The notes below the pieces were generated by a model. The model saw only the letters and a program-made list of their open reading frames with translations, searched no databases and was not told where the DNA came from. From Fulvivirga aurantia (lineage in GTDB: Bacteria; Bacteroidota; Bacteroidia; Cytophagales; Cyclobacteriaceae), in assembly GCF_009711475.1 (NCBI RefSeq), contig NZ_SMMD01000819.1, positions 1 to 9,492 of the forward strand: DNA of 9,492 bases. Direction: 5' to 3'. This document shows, one piece after another, positions 1 to 6,661 of the stretch (its first letter is position 1; each line of letters begins with the position of its first letter). The position numbers were made by a program, and so were the translations under genes.

Positions 1-2441
1 ATTAAAACTTCACGAGCTTTGCTTCCCTCAAACGGACCAACTATTCCAGCGGCCTCTAATTGATCAATAAGTCGACCAGCTCGGTTATATCCCAATTTAA
101 GCTTACGCTGAATGAGTGAGGTGCTGCCTTGCTGGTGCATCACTATCAGTCGCGCTGCATCGTCAAATAAGGCATCCCGGTCTGACAAATCGACTTCTCC
201 TACTGAAGAAGAGTCATCGTCTCCTGTAAACTCAGGTAACTGATAAGCAGTTTCGTAGCCTCTTTGTTCACCGATATAATCACAAATTGTTTCTACTTCT
301 GGTGTATCGACAAAAGCGCACTGTATCCTTACGATGTCGCTACCTTGTGATAGTAGCATATCTCCCATACCTACCAATTGGTCGGCACCACCAGTATCCA
401 GAATTGTTCGTGAGTCAATTTTTGAAGTCACCCTAAAAGATAAACGCGCAGGGAAATTTGCTTTGATTACACCTGTAATCACGTTTACTGAAGGTCGCTG
501 AGTAGCAACAACTAAGTGAATACCAATAGCTCTTGCCAGTTGTGCCAGTCGGGCGATTGGTGTTTCCACTTCCTTACCGGCTGTCATCATAAGGTCTGCT
601 AACTCATCTATAACCAATACGATATATGGTAAAAATCTATGGCCCTTATCCGGGTTGAGTTTTCTATTAATAAATTTGGCGTTGTACTCTTTCAAGTTTC
701 TCGCCCCACCTGCCTTGAGCAGATCGTATCGCCTGTCCATCTCAATACACAAAGAGTTAAGGGTATTTACCACTTTTTTGGTATCGGTAATAATAGCTTC
801 CTCACTGTCGGGCAGTTTGGCTAAAAAGTGTCTTTCTATCTTATTGAAGAGAGAAAGCTCTACCTTTTTGGGGTCTACCAACACAAACTTAAGCTGAGAA
901 GGGTGTTTCTTATATAATAATGAGGTAAGCAACACATTGAGACCGACTGATTTACCCTGGCCGGTAGCTCCCGCCATAAGAATGTGTGGCATTTTTGCCA
1001 GGTCAATGACTTGTACCTCATTTGAGATGGTGCGCCCAAGAGCTACTGGCAGCTCCTTATCGCTCTTCATAAACTTCTCAGTAGCAAGCACCGATTTGAT
1101 GCTTACCATCTCACGATTTTTGTTTGGCACCTCAATACCGATTGTACCTTTACCAGGGATCGGGGCAATTATCCTGATACCAAGTGCAGCCAAACTCAAG
1201 GCGATATCGTCCTCAAGGTTTTTGATTTTAGAAATTTTCACCCCTGCCTCAGGCACTATTTCATATAGTGTAACAGTTGGGCCAATTGTCGCCTTTATAC
1301 TGCTAATTCCGATTTTGAAATTAACTAATGTTTCTAAAATCCTGTCTTTGTTCTGCTCCAGCTCCTCTTTGGTGACTTTTACCTTGCCAGAGTCATAGTC
1401 GTTGAGCAGGTCGATGGTTGGGTATTTATAAGAACCGAGGTCGAGTGTAGGGTCGTAGTTTTCCTGAGCGCTTACACTTTTCTCGGTCTTTTGTTCTGTA
1501 TCTATAGAAAAAACCGGTTCTTCCGGTTTTTCCTCCTTTTCTGGCAGCGTAACGTCAAGCTCAACGGAAGGCTTATTCTCAGCTTTTTTAGGTTCTTCTG
1601 ATTTTAGGATAATTTCTTCCTCAACTTTGACCTCCTCTTCATTTGCCTCTGCTTTAATTTCTTTCTCTTCTTCTTTTCTTTCTACCCATTTGTCATCTTC
1701 ATCTAAATATTGAGCATTGGTGTCTACATCAAACTTTTCTGATTTAATCTCCTGTACAGTGTCGCCAAGGTTCTTTTCTATACCTCCCACACCATCTTTT
1801 ATCTTGCCTTTGAAGCCAAGCATGGTAGTAACGTTGAAGAAGTAAATAATGAATACCAATAGAGAAAAGGACAACAGTAAAATGGTACCCCAGCCAATAA
1901 GTCCTTCCAGCACGATTGATAGTTCGTATCCTACGCCTCCACTGAGGAAGCCCCACTCTGATACTCCATCGGTATTAAATACCAAATAGCCCAAAAGAAT
2001 GCTCAGCCAAAAGGTAAAAAACAGACAGAATACAAATGTTGAGTATACAGAAACTATTTCTCTCTTGAAGACAACTTTATAACCTGCTAAAAATAAAAAT
2101 GGAGGTGTGAAAAACGCAGCTAGTCCAAACCACTTAAATATAAAGTAATGAGAGATCAGAGCACCATATAAGCCTAACCAGTTTTCTGCCTCTCGCCCAG
2201 ATTGAATTACACCGGTTTCGTTCATAGCCTCGACCACACTTTGATCTGCCTTACCAGTAAAAAGGTAAGAGATAAAGGCTGTTACCAGATACAACGAGCT
2301 TATAAGTAAGAAGAACCCGACAGATAGTTGAAAGCGCTTGTCCTTCAAAAAGCCTAAACTTAGGTTGAGCTTTCTTTTCTTACTTCCTTTACTTTTAGTA
2401 CTACTTTTAAATGTGTTTGATTTATATGTGTTTTTGGCCAT
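1..2441 (-). CDS. ftsK: DNA translocase FtsK, 3' end cut off by window edge
   Basis: Septum-anchored, ATP-driven DNA pump that clears the terminus region during division and activates Xer recombination at dif. I translated the minus strand from ATG at 2441; 813 codons stay open to the left edge without a frameshift. Residues 1-33 are basic. Four membrane segments lie near 38-60, 92-121, 132-153 and 178-203. A Glu/Lys/Pro-rich linker follows at about 235-330. The motor has Walker A GATGQGKS at 491-498 and Walker B YIVLVIDELADLM at 606-618, followed by VVATQRPS. Residues from about 755 form the winged-helix gamma domain (QRKLKLGYNRAGRLID, then AAGIVGPFEGSKAREVL), which reads KOPS sites and contacts XerD. 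The last residues match the usual family end, so probably only a few tens of residues are missing. The linker is short compared with the very long E. coli one. A -7 element sits 5 bases before the start. The gene follows pyrD on the same strand after 96 bases. Confidence 0.97.
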   Translation of the reverse strand, partial: MAKNTYKSNTFKSSTKSKGSKKRKLNLSLGFLKDKRFQLSVGFFLLISSLYLVTAFISYLFTGKADQSVVEAMNETGVIQSGREAENWLGLYGALISHYFIFKWFGLAAFFTPPFLFLAGYKVVFKREIVSVYSTFVFCLFFTFWLSILLGYLVFNTDGVSEWGFLSGGVGYELSIVLEGLIGWGTILLLSFSLLVFIIYFFNVTTMLGFKGKIKDGVGGIEKNLGDTVQEIKSEKFDVDTNAQYLDEDDKWVERKEEEKEIKAEANEEEVKVEEEIILKSEEPKKAENKPSVELDVTLPEKEEKPEEPVFSIDTEQKTEKSVSAQENYDPTLDLGSYKYPTIDLLNDYDSGKVKVTKEELEQNKDRILETLVNFKIGISSIKATIGPTVTLYEIVPEAGVKISKIKNLEDDIALSLAALGIRIIAPIPGKGTIGIEVPNKNREMVSIKSVLATEKFMKSDKELPVALGRTISNEVQVIDLAKMPHILMAGATGQGKSVGLNVLLTSLLYKKHPSQLKFVLVDPKKVELSLFNKIERHFLAKLPDSEEAIITDTKKVVNTLNSLCIEMDRRYDLLKAGGARNLKEYNAKFINRKLNPDKGHRFLPYIVLVIDELADLMMTAGKEVETPIARLAQLARAIGIHLVVATQRPSVNVITGVIKANFPARLSFRVTSKIDSRTILDTGGADQLVGMGDMLLSQGSDIVRIQCAFVDTPEVETICDYIGEQRGYETAYQLPEFTGDDDSSSVGEVDLSDRDALFDDAARLIVMHQQGSTSLIQRKLKLGYNRAGRLIDQLEAAGIVGPFEGSKAREVL
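1508..1531 (-). repeat. Terminator-like inverted repeat inside the ftsK linker
   Basis: On the plus strand AAAAACCGG (1509-1517) is followed by a 5-base loop TTCTT and the exact complement CCGGTTTTT (1523-1531), giving a 9-bp perfect stem. In the ftsK transcript it reads A-tract, CCGG, AAGAA, CCGG, U-tract, which has the look of a short intrinsic terminator. It encodes residues about 304-311 (EKPEEPVF) of the low-complexity linker. Only four stem pairs are G-C, so terminator activity is uncertain, and it may be a by-product of the repeated Pro-Glu codons. Confidence 0.45.
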
Positions 2442-2446
2442 TCTTT

Positions 2447-2477
2447 CAAAAATACAAAGCTTAGTGATATTTTGAAA
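2447..2477 (-). promoter_or_regulatory. Probable Bacteroidota-type promoter of ftsK
   Basis: Reading the minus strand, TATTTTTG (2454-2447) matches the Bacteroidota -7 consensus TAnnTTTG exactly. It is preceded after exactly 19 bases by TTTC (2477-2474), one base from the -33 consensus TTTG. Both elements are known for Bacteroidota sigma factors; their use here is inferred. The -7 element ends 5 bases before the ATG, so a transcript beginning at the usual distance would have almost no leader. Confidence 0.5.
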
Positions 2478-2492
2478 CGACTGCTATTTCAG

Positions 2493-2511
2493 TAATATTT
2501 TGGAAATATTA
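2493..2511. repeat. Perfect 8-bp AT-rich inverted repeat between pyrD and ftsK
   Basis: TAATATTT (2493-2500), spacer TGG, AAATATTA (2504-2511) is a perfect palindrome. It lies 26 bases downstream of the pyrD stop and 15 bases upstream of the putative ftsK -33 element. It could be an operator for ftsK or a weak transcript-end hairpin for pyrD. The stem has no G-C pair and no T-tract follows it on the minus strand, so a classic terminator is unlikely. Confidence 0.4.
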
Positions 2512-2537
2512 GAAATTGAGTCGTTAAATCCTAACTG

Positions 2538-3572
2538 CTATTTTACCTCAAGCAGTTTTTTATTGATCTGTTTTACTAGTTGTGGGCCTTCGTAAATAAA
2601 GCCCGTGTACAGCTGCACAAGTGATGCGCCCGCTTCAAACTTTTCGATAGCATCTTCTGCAGTCATGATACCTCCCACGCCTATTATTGGTAAGTCAGGG
2701 CCCAGTTGTGTTCTTAAAAATTTGATCACGGCTGTAGACTTGTCTTTCACAGGAGCGCCACTCAAGCCACCGGCACCAATCGCTTCAACTTCTGATTTTG
2801 ACACTGTGAGTCCTTCTCTCGAGATGGTAGTGTTAGTTGCTATCAAACCGTCCAGCTTGACCTCTTTGGTTATTTCAACGATATCAATTAATTGCTCTTC
2901 GGTAAGATCAGGAGCAATCTTCAATAAAATCGGCTTTGGTTGCTTTTTAGTCTCATTTCGCTGTTTTAGACTCAGTAATAAAGCTTTAAGCGGCTCCTTG
3001 TCTTGCAAAGCCCGTAAATTGGGCGTGTTTGGAGAGCTTACATTCACCACAAAGTAATCAACCACAGGAAATAGCGACTCAAAAGCCATTGCGTAATCTC
3101 TGCCCGCCTCTTCGTTGGGGGTAACTTTGTTTTTACCAATATTGCCTCCTACAATCACTTTCGATTTTCTTCTTTTAAGTCTTTCAACAGCGTTTATTAC
3201 TCCCTCATTATTAAAGCCCATTCTATTGATAATACCTTTATCTTGGGGTAGTCTGAACAGGCGAGGTTTCTCATTTCCCGGCTGACCTTCGGGGGTAAGC
3301 GTACCTATTTCAATAAAGCCAAACCCCATGCAGGAGAGCTCATCGATTAGCTTTGCATCTTTATCAAAACCTGCAGCCAAGCCAACCGGGTTGTCAAAAG
3401 TAATCCCAAAAAACTCGCGCTTTAGTGATCTACTTTTCACACCATAGATACCTTTCCAAATAGACTTTACACCAGGAAGGCTCCCAAAGAATTTCAATGC
3501 AGAAAAAGTAAAATGATGGACTTTCTCTGGATCGAATTGAAAAAGGATTGGTCGGATGAGGGATTTATACAC
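2538..3572 (-). CDS. pyrD: Dihydroorotate dehydrogenase, class 2 (quinone-dependent)
   Basis: Flavoenzyme of pyrimidine synthesis that oxidises dihydroorotate to orotate and passes electrons to membrane quinone. The 344 residues match the usual class 2 length. The N-terminal extension (about 1-50, [20 protein letters not shown]) is the membrane-contacting helical part that class 1 enzymes lack. The FMN barrel follows: [12 protein letters not shown] (61-72), [11 protein letters not shown] (90-100), NRMGFNN (116-122), [11 protein letters not shown] (177-187) with Ser180 as the class 2 catalytic base, Lys218 in LKIAPD, Asn247 in [13 protein letters not shown] (268-275), GVGGI and the C-terminal [16 protein letters not shown]. 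The start is GTG at 3572: an in-frame TAA stands five codons upstream and the next internal Met is too deep to be the start. The gene lies 45 bases after xerD and carries its own -7 element, so it can be transcribed independently. Confidence 0.97.
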   Translation of the reverse strand: MYKSLIRPILFQFDPEKVHHFTFSALKFFGSLPGVKSIWKGIYGVKSRSLKREFFGITFDNPVGLAAGFDKDAKLIDELSCMGFGFIEIGTLTPEGQPGNEKPRLFRLPQDKGIINRMGFNNEGVINAVERLKRRKSKVIVGGNIGKNKVTPNEEAGRDYAMAFESLFPVVDYFVVNVSSPNTPNLRALQDKEPLKALLLSLKQRNETKKQPKPILLKIAPDLTEEQLIDIVEITKEVKLDGLIATNTTISREGLTVSKSEVEAIGAGGLSGAPVKDKSTAVIKFLRTQLGPDLPIIGVGGIMTAEDAIEKFEAGASLVQLYTGFIYEGPQLVKQINKKLLEVK

Positions 3573-3600
3573 TATATAAGATTTTGGTTACTCTTGGCGG

Positions 3601-3608
3601 CAAAGATA
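3601..3608 (-). promoter_or_regulatory. Putative -7 promoter element of pyrD
   Basis: On the minus strand TATCTTTG (3608-3601) is an exact match to TAnnTTTG and is followed by CC, in the 45-base gap between xerD and pyrD. It would start a transcript roughly 20 bases before the GTG of pyrD. I see no good -33 TTTG at 19-20 bases; the nearest likeness, TTTC, is about 23 bases away inside the 3' end of xerD. It is therefore supported by one element only. Confidence 0.42.
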
Positions 3609-3617
3609 AAAATTAAC

Positions 3618-4517
3618 TCAACTCCTCGGATGAAAATCCTGAATGACTTGCCTTAAATAATCACGATCGAGGTGGGTATAAATCTCAGTGGTAGTGATAG
3701 ATTCATGACCAAGCATTTCCTGTACCGCACGCAAATCAGCTCCACCTTCTATTAAGTGCGTGGCAAAAGAGTGTCTAAATGTATGTGGACTCACATTTTT
3801 TTTCATGCCAATGGCCTTTGCCAAATTTTTGATGATGGTAAATATCATTACTCGTGTGAGCTGCCTCCCTCTCCTATTAAGAAATGCATAATTTTCATGT
3901 CCGTCTTTTATATCAAGATGCACGCGTACCTCCTCAATATATATTTTGAGATGCTTCATGGCGTCCTTCCCAATAGGCACAAGCCGCTCTTTGTTGCCTT
4001 TTCCCACTACTCGCAAAAAGCCAATATCAAAATATATATTGCTGAGCCTTAAGTCGACCAGCTCAGACACCCTCAGACCTGAACTATATAAAACCTCCAG
4101 AATAGCCCTGTTTCTCGGCCCTTCCGGCTTGCTCATATCAATGGCTGCCATTAGGTCAACAATCTCATGATAGCTAAGTGTGTCAGGTAGTTTTCGGCCT
4201 AGCTTCGGGCCTTCAATCAAAACCGTGGGATCTTTCTCGATCAGATCCTCAAACATGAGGTACTTATAAAAAGCTTTAATACCCGAGAGTACCCTCGCCT
4301 GGCTATGTGCCGTCATGCCGAGCTCATTGATATACTCAATAAAATTTTGCAGATGAAGCGCCTCTATTTTATGTGGTGAAACATCCAAATTGGACAATTC
4401 AACAAACTGTTTTAGCTTTATGATGTCTCGAATATAGGCTTCAACAGAGTTGTCTGATAATGAGCGCTCTAGCTTGAGGTAGTTTTTAAATTGCCTTATT
4501 TGTAAGTCCCAATTCAT
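3618..4517 (-). CDS. xerD: Tyrosine site-specific recombinase XerD
   Basis: Cuts and rejoins DNA at dif to resolve chromosome dimers, normally together with XerC and under FtsK control. The 299 residues match the usual XerD length (about 298). The N-terminal SAM-like core-binding domain covers about 1-100 (FKNYLKLERSLSDNSVEAYI) and the catalytic domain about 110-299. All active-site residues are visible: Arg149 in SSGLRVSEL, Lys173 in VGKGNKER, His245 and Arg248 in SPHTFRHSFATHL, His271 in MLGHESITTTEIYTH, and nucleophile Tyr280. The length, the intact C-terminal tail and the housekeeping neighbours argue for a true Xer protein and not a phage or integron integrase. XerC and XerD are hard to tell apart by eye, so the letter D is less certain than the family. 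The gene diverges from aroQ across 30 bases and is followed by pyrD and ftsK on the same strand. Confidence 0.93.
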   Translation of the reverse strand: MNWDLQIRQFKNYLKLERSLSDNSVEAYIRDIIKLKQFVELSNLDVSPHKIEALHLQNFIEYINELGMTAHSQARVLSGIKAFYKYLMFEDLIEKDPTVLIEGPKLGRKLPDTLSYHEIVDLMAAIDMSKPEGPRNRAILEVLYSSGLRVSELVDLRLSNIYFDIGFLRVVGKGNKERLVPIGKDAMKHLKIYIEEVRVHLDIKDGHENYAFLNRRGRQLTRVMIFTIIKNLAKAIGMKKNVSPHTFRHSFATHLIEGGADLRAVQEMLGHESITTTEIYTHLDRDYLRQVIQDFHPRS

Positions 4518-4547
4518 TAAAAAAATTGTATATCAAACGGAAAATTA
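4518..4547. promoter_or_regulatory. 30-base divergent gap between xerD and aroQ
   Basis: Both starts read TTAATG outward, so CATTAA (4515-4520) and TTAATG (4545-4550) form an inverted repeat that includes both start codons. The gap is AT-rich apart from ACGG near its right end. I find no exact TAnnTTTG on either strand; the closest is TCCGTTTG on the minus strand toward xerD. At least part of each promoter must therefore lie within the opposite gene, or the leaders are extremely short. Confidence 0.3.
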
Positions 4548-4973
4548 ATGAAAATCATAATCATAAATGGGCCTAACCTCAACCTGTTAGGAAAAAGAGA
4601 GCCTGAAATCTATGGAGACCAAAGCTTTGATCAATTTTTTGAAAATATAAAATCAAAATTTCCTGACATTCATCTGGATCATTTTCAGTCTAATATTGAA
4701 GGTGAAATCGTTAATAAATTGCAGCAAGTAGGCTATTCTTATGATGGCATCATACTCAATGCTGCAGCTTACACACATACATCTGTGGCAATTTCAGATG
4801 CAATTGCTGCTATTGAGTCGCCCGTATTAGAAGTACACATTTCTAATATTTATGCGCGTGAAGAATTCAGACATAAAAGTATAATCAGTGCTAATTGTAT
4901 TGGGATGATCTCAGGCCTCGGTATTGAGGGATATCTATTGGCGCTTTCTTATTTTAAGAATCACAAATCATGA
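4548..4973 (+). CDS. aroQ: 3-dehydroquinate dehydratase, type II
   Basis: Catalyses the third step of the shikimate pathway, removing water from 3-dehydroquinate to give 3-dehydroshikimate; type II enzymes are cytoplasmic dodecamers with a flavodoxin-like fold. The 141 residues are typical. The family signature is plain: NGPNLNLLGKREPEIYG (7-23) with Arg17 and catalytic Tyr22 on the flexible loop, NAAAYTHTS (71-79) with Asn71 and His77, EVHISNIYAREEFRH (95-109) with His97 and Arg108. Every residue expected from the M. tuberculosis enzyme has a counterpart. The ATG at 4548 puts the beta strand KIIIINGPN at the very N-terminus, as usual. Upstream is only ACGGAAAATTA, so there is no clear Shine-Dalgarno. 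The stop overlaps the next start as ATGA, suggesting translational coupling to the aminotransferase. Confidence 0.96.
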   Translation: MKIIIINGPNLNLLGKREPEIYGDQSFDQFFENIKSKFPDIHLDHFQSNIEGEIVNKLQQVGYSYDGIILNAAAYTHTSVAISDAIAAIESPVLEVHISNIYAREEFRHKSIISANCIGMISGLGIEGYLLALSYFKNHKS

Positions 4974-6028
4974 TTAGTTTTTATCCTGGTCCTTCCAAGG
5001 TATATGAGCAGATACCTAAATATGTAAAAGATGCATATGCCGATGGTGTTATGAGTATCAATCACCGGAGTGAAGAGTTTATGAAAATCTCATCATCGAC
5101 CATCTCTTTGCTTAAAGAAAAGCTATTTATACCTGAAGATTATACAGTATTCTTTGCTTCATCTGCTACAGAGTGCTGGGAAATAATTACGCAGTCATTG
5201 ATTGACAATACCAGCTATCATTTCTTCAACGGGGCATTTGGCGAGAAATGGTTTGAATACACCAAGAAACTTCATAAACTAAGCATAGGTTACAGATTTA
5301 ATATTGAGGCAGAATTAAAAATTGGTGACATGGACCTTTCCTCAGAAAAAGGAATGATCTGCATCACTCAAAACGAAACCTCAAACGGCACAAGGGTAAG
5401 CACAAAAAGAATTGCTAAAGTGAGAAAGCAATATCCCAACCATTTGATAGCTGTAGATGCTACATCATCAATGGGAGGTGTCGAGCTTAAATTTGCTGAT
5501 GCTGATGTTTGGTATGCCTCTGTACAAAAATGTTTCGGACTCCCAGCCGGAATGGCGGTTATGATTTGTTCGCCTCAGGCGATAAAAAAGGCTTTGGAAA
5601 TCAATGAGCGTAAACATTACAACAGCCTACCTTTTATGATAGATAAAATGCAGGACTGGCAAACAACCTATACTCCCAATGTCTTGAATATTTACCTGCT
5701 CCAACGTGTGCTTCAGAAAGTCAAGCCTATTGATGAAGTTCACAAAAAACTTAAAACCAGACTCAAAAAGCATTTAAAAACAGTAGATAAACTAAAGGGC
5801 ATGAAACTTCTGGTTAAAAACCCCCGAGTGCGATCACATACAGTGGTACCGGTTAGTGGTGAACCAGAGTTGATAAAACGTGTAAAGCAAAAAGCAAAAG
5901 ATGAGGGTTTCCTTCTTGGAAACGGATATGGAAGCCATAAGGAAAACACTTTTAGAATAGCCAATTTCCCGGCTATTAAAGCAAAAGAAATGAAGGCTCT
6001 CCACGAATTTCTTACAGCTGTAGACTAG
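4970..6028 (+). CDS. Class V PLP-dependent aminotransferase, SerC-like
   Basis: A fold-type I aminotransferase of 352 residues that looks closest to phosphoserine aminotransferase, the enzyme making 3-phosphoserine from 3-phosphohydroxypyruvate and glutamate. Family marks in order: FYPGPSKV (4-11), SINHRSEEF (29-37) resembling the SHR.KEF of SerC, ASSATECWE (63-71) near the PLP phosphate, TQNETSNGTRVST (133-145), Asp163 in AVDATSSMGG contacting the PLP ring, Lys187 in ASVQKCFGLPAG as the Schiff-base lysine, TTYTPN (232-237), and FRIANFPAI (328-336) with Arg329 for the carboxylate. The SerC phosphate-binding His-Arg pair near the C-terminus appears here as His323-Lys324, and the N-terminus differs from the common NFxxGPA form. 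The substrate may therefore be phosphoserine, or it may be alanine, glyoxylate or another small amino acid. The gene starts within the aroQ stop (ATGA), so the two are probably one operon. Confidence 0.85.
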   Translation: MISFYPGPSKVYEQIPKYVKDAYADGVMSINHRSEEFMKISSSTISLLKEKLFIPEDYTVFFASSATECWEIITQSLIDNTSYHFFNGAFGEKWFEYTKKLHKLSIGYRFNIEAELKIGDMDLSSEKGMICITQNETSNGTRVSTKRIAKVRKQYPNHLIAVDATSSMGGVELKFADADVWYASVQKCFGLPAGMAVMICSPQAIKKALEINERKHYNSLPFMIDKMQDWQTTYTPNVLNIYLLQRVLQKVKPIDEVHKKLKTRLKKHLKTVDKLKGMKLLVKNPRVRSHTVVPVSGEPELIKRVKQKAKDEGFLLGNGYGSHKENTFRIANFPAIKAKEMKALHEFLTAVD

Positions 6029-6053
6029 CAGAAGTTTGTCTGATAAATACTGT

Positions 6054-6081
6054 TTTGGTGGGAGGTTTTTTTCTTACTTTG
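6054..6081 (+). promoter_or_regulatory. Putative promoter of marC-rnhA
   Basis: TTTG (6054-6057) and TTACTTTG (6074-6081) resemble the -33 and -7 elements of Bacteroidota promoters (TTTG and TAnnTTTG; the second has one mismatch), with a spacer of 16 bases, shorter than the usual 19-20. The -7 element ends 4 bases before the marC ATG, so transcription would begin at or near the start codon. It lies in the 57-base gap after the aminotransferase gene, where I see no clear terminator hairpin despite a run of seven T at 6066-6072. Confidence 0.38.
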
Positions 6082-6085
6082 CACC

Positions 6086-6661
6086 ATGTTTAATTTCAAG
6101 GACATCTTTTCCGTAACACTGATTTTATTTTCAGTAATTGATATACTTGGCTCGGTGCCAATTATCATCAACCTAAGAAAAAAGGAGGGCAAAATACACT
6201 CCGGTCGTGCCACCATCATTTCTGGTGCACTTATGATTGTATTCCTTTTTCTGGGTCAATCGATTCTACAATTATTCGGTCTTGATGTTGGCTCATTTGC
6301 CGTAGCAGGTGCCATTATCATGTTTCTATTAGCGATAGAAATGATATTGGGGGTTACGTTGTTTAAAGATGATCCTGATGCTACCGGGGCTGGCTCGGTA
6401 GTACCCCTGGCATTTCCCCTAATAGCCGGTGCAGGTACGCTTACCACAATATTATCTATCAGAGCGGTTTATGAAACGCCAAATATCTTAGCAGGAATAG
6501 TCATCAACTTACTTTTTGTCTATCTGGTACTAAAGTCTACCAACTGGCTTGAAAGAAAATTGGGGAAATCAGGCTTCAGCATATTACGAAGGGTATTTGG
6601 AATTATCCTACTTGCCATTGCCGTTAAACTCTTCAAAGAGCACATAAACTTCATTCAATGA
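6086..6661 (+). CDS. MarC family (UPF0056) integral membrane protein
   Basis: Inner-membrane protein of the MarC/UPF0056 family, whose transport role is not established; the E. coli name comes from the mar locus, but a direct role in drug resistance was not upheld. The 191 residues are close to the usual 200. Hydrophobic segments lie near 7-28, 43-64, 70-91, 104-125, 134-150 and 167-184, giving six helices. The conserved loop VVPLAFPLIAGAGTLTT (105-121) is the family hallmark; most relatives have AGPGT where this one has AGAGT. The polar N-terminal part includes FSVIDILGSVP (15-25), also typical. The ATG at 6086 is preferred because the first helix follows directly and the next Met is at 50. 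The stop overlaps the rnhA start as ATGA. No Shine-Dalgarno is visible. Confidence 0.92.
   Translation: MFNFKDIFSVTLILFSVIDILGSVPIIINLRKKEGKIHSGRATIISGALMIVFLFLGQSILQLFGLDVGSFAVAGAIIMFLLAIEMILGVTLFKDDPDATGAGSVVPLAFPLIAGAGTLTTILSIRAVYETPNILAGIVINLLFVYLVLKSTNWLERKLGKSGFSILRRVFGIILLAIAVKLFKEHINFIQ

Noticed and set aside
937..1398. Plus-strand open frame of 153 codons
   Set aside because: Lies wholly antisense to the conserved motor and alpha region of ftsK; its translation resembles no family.
1600..1700. Low-complexity TTC/CTT-rich tract as a repeat element
   Set aside because: It encodes the Glu/Lys-rich FtsK linker, which is normally low in complexity; there is no regular repeat unit.
1744..1956. 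Minus-strand open frame of 70 codons
   Set aside because: Alternative frame within ftsK; the ftsK frame runs without a break through this stretch and encodes its fourth membrane helix.
2605..3057. Plus-strand open frame of 150 codons
   Set aside because: Antisense shadow of the pyrD barrel, whose catalytic motifs are intact on the other strand.
3618..4517. Tyrosine recombinase as a sign of a mobile element
   Set aside because: Xer-type length and motifs, housekeeping neighbours, and no tRNA, att-like repeats or cargo genes nearby.
6018..6072. Terminator after the aminotransferase gene
   Set aside because: A run of seven T is present, but only a 4-base stem (AGAC/GTCT) stands before it and it is too far away.
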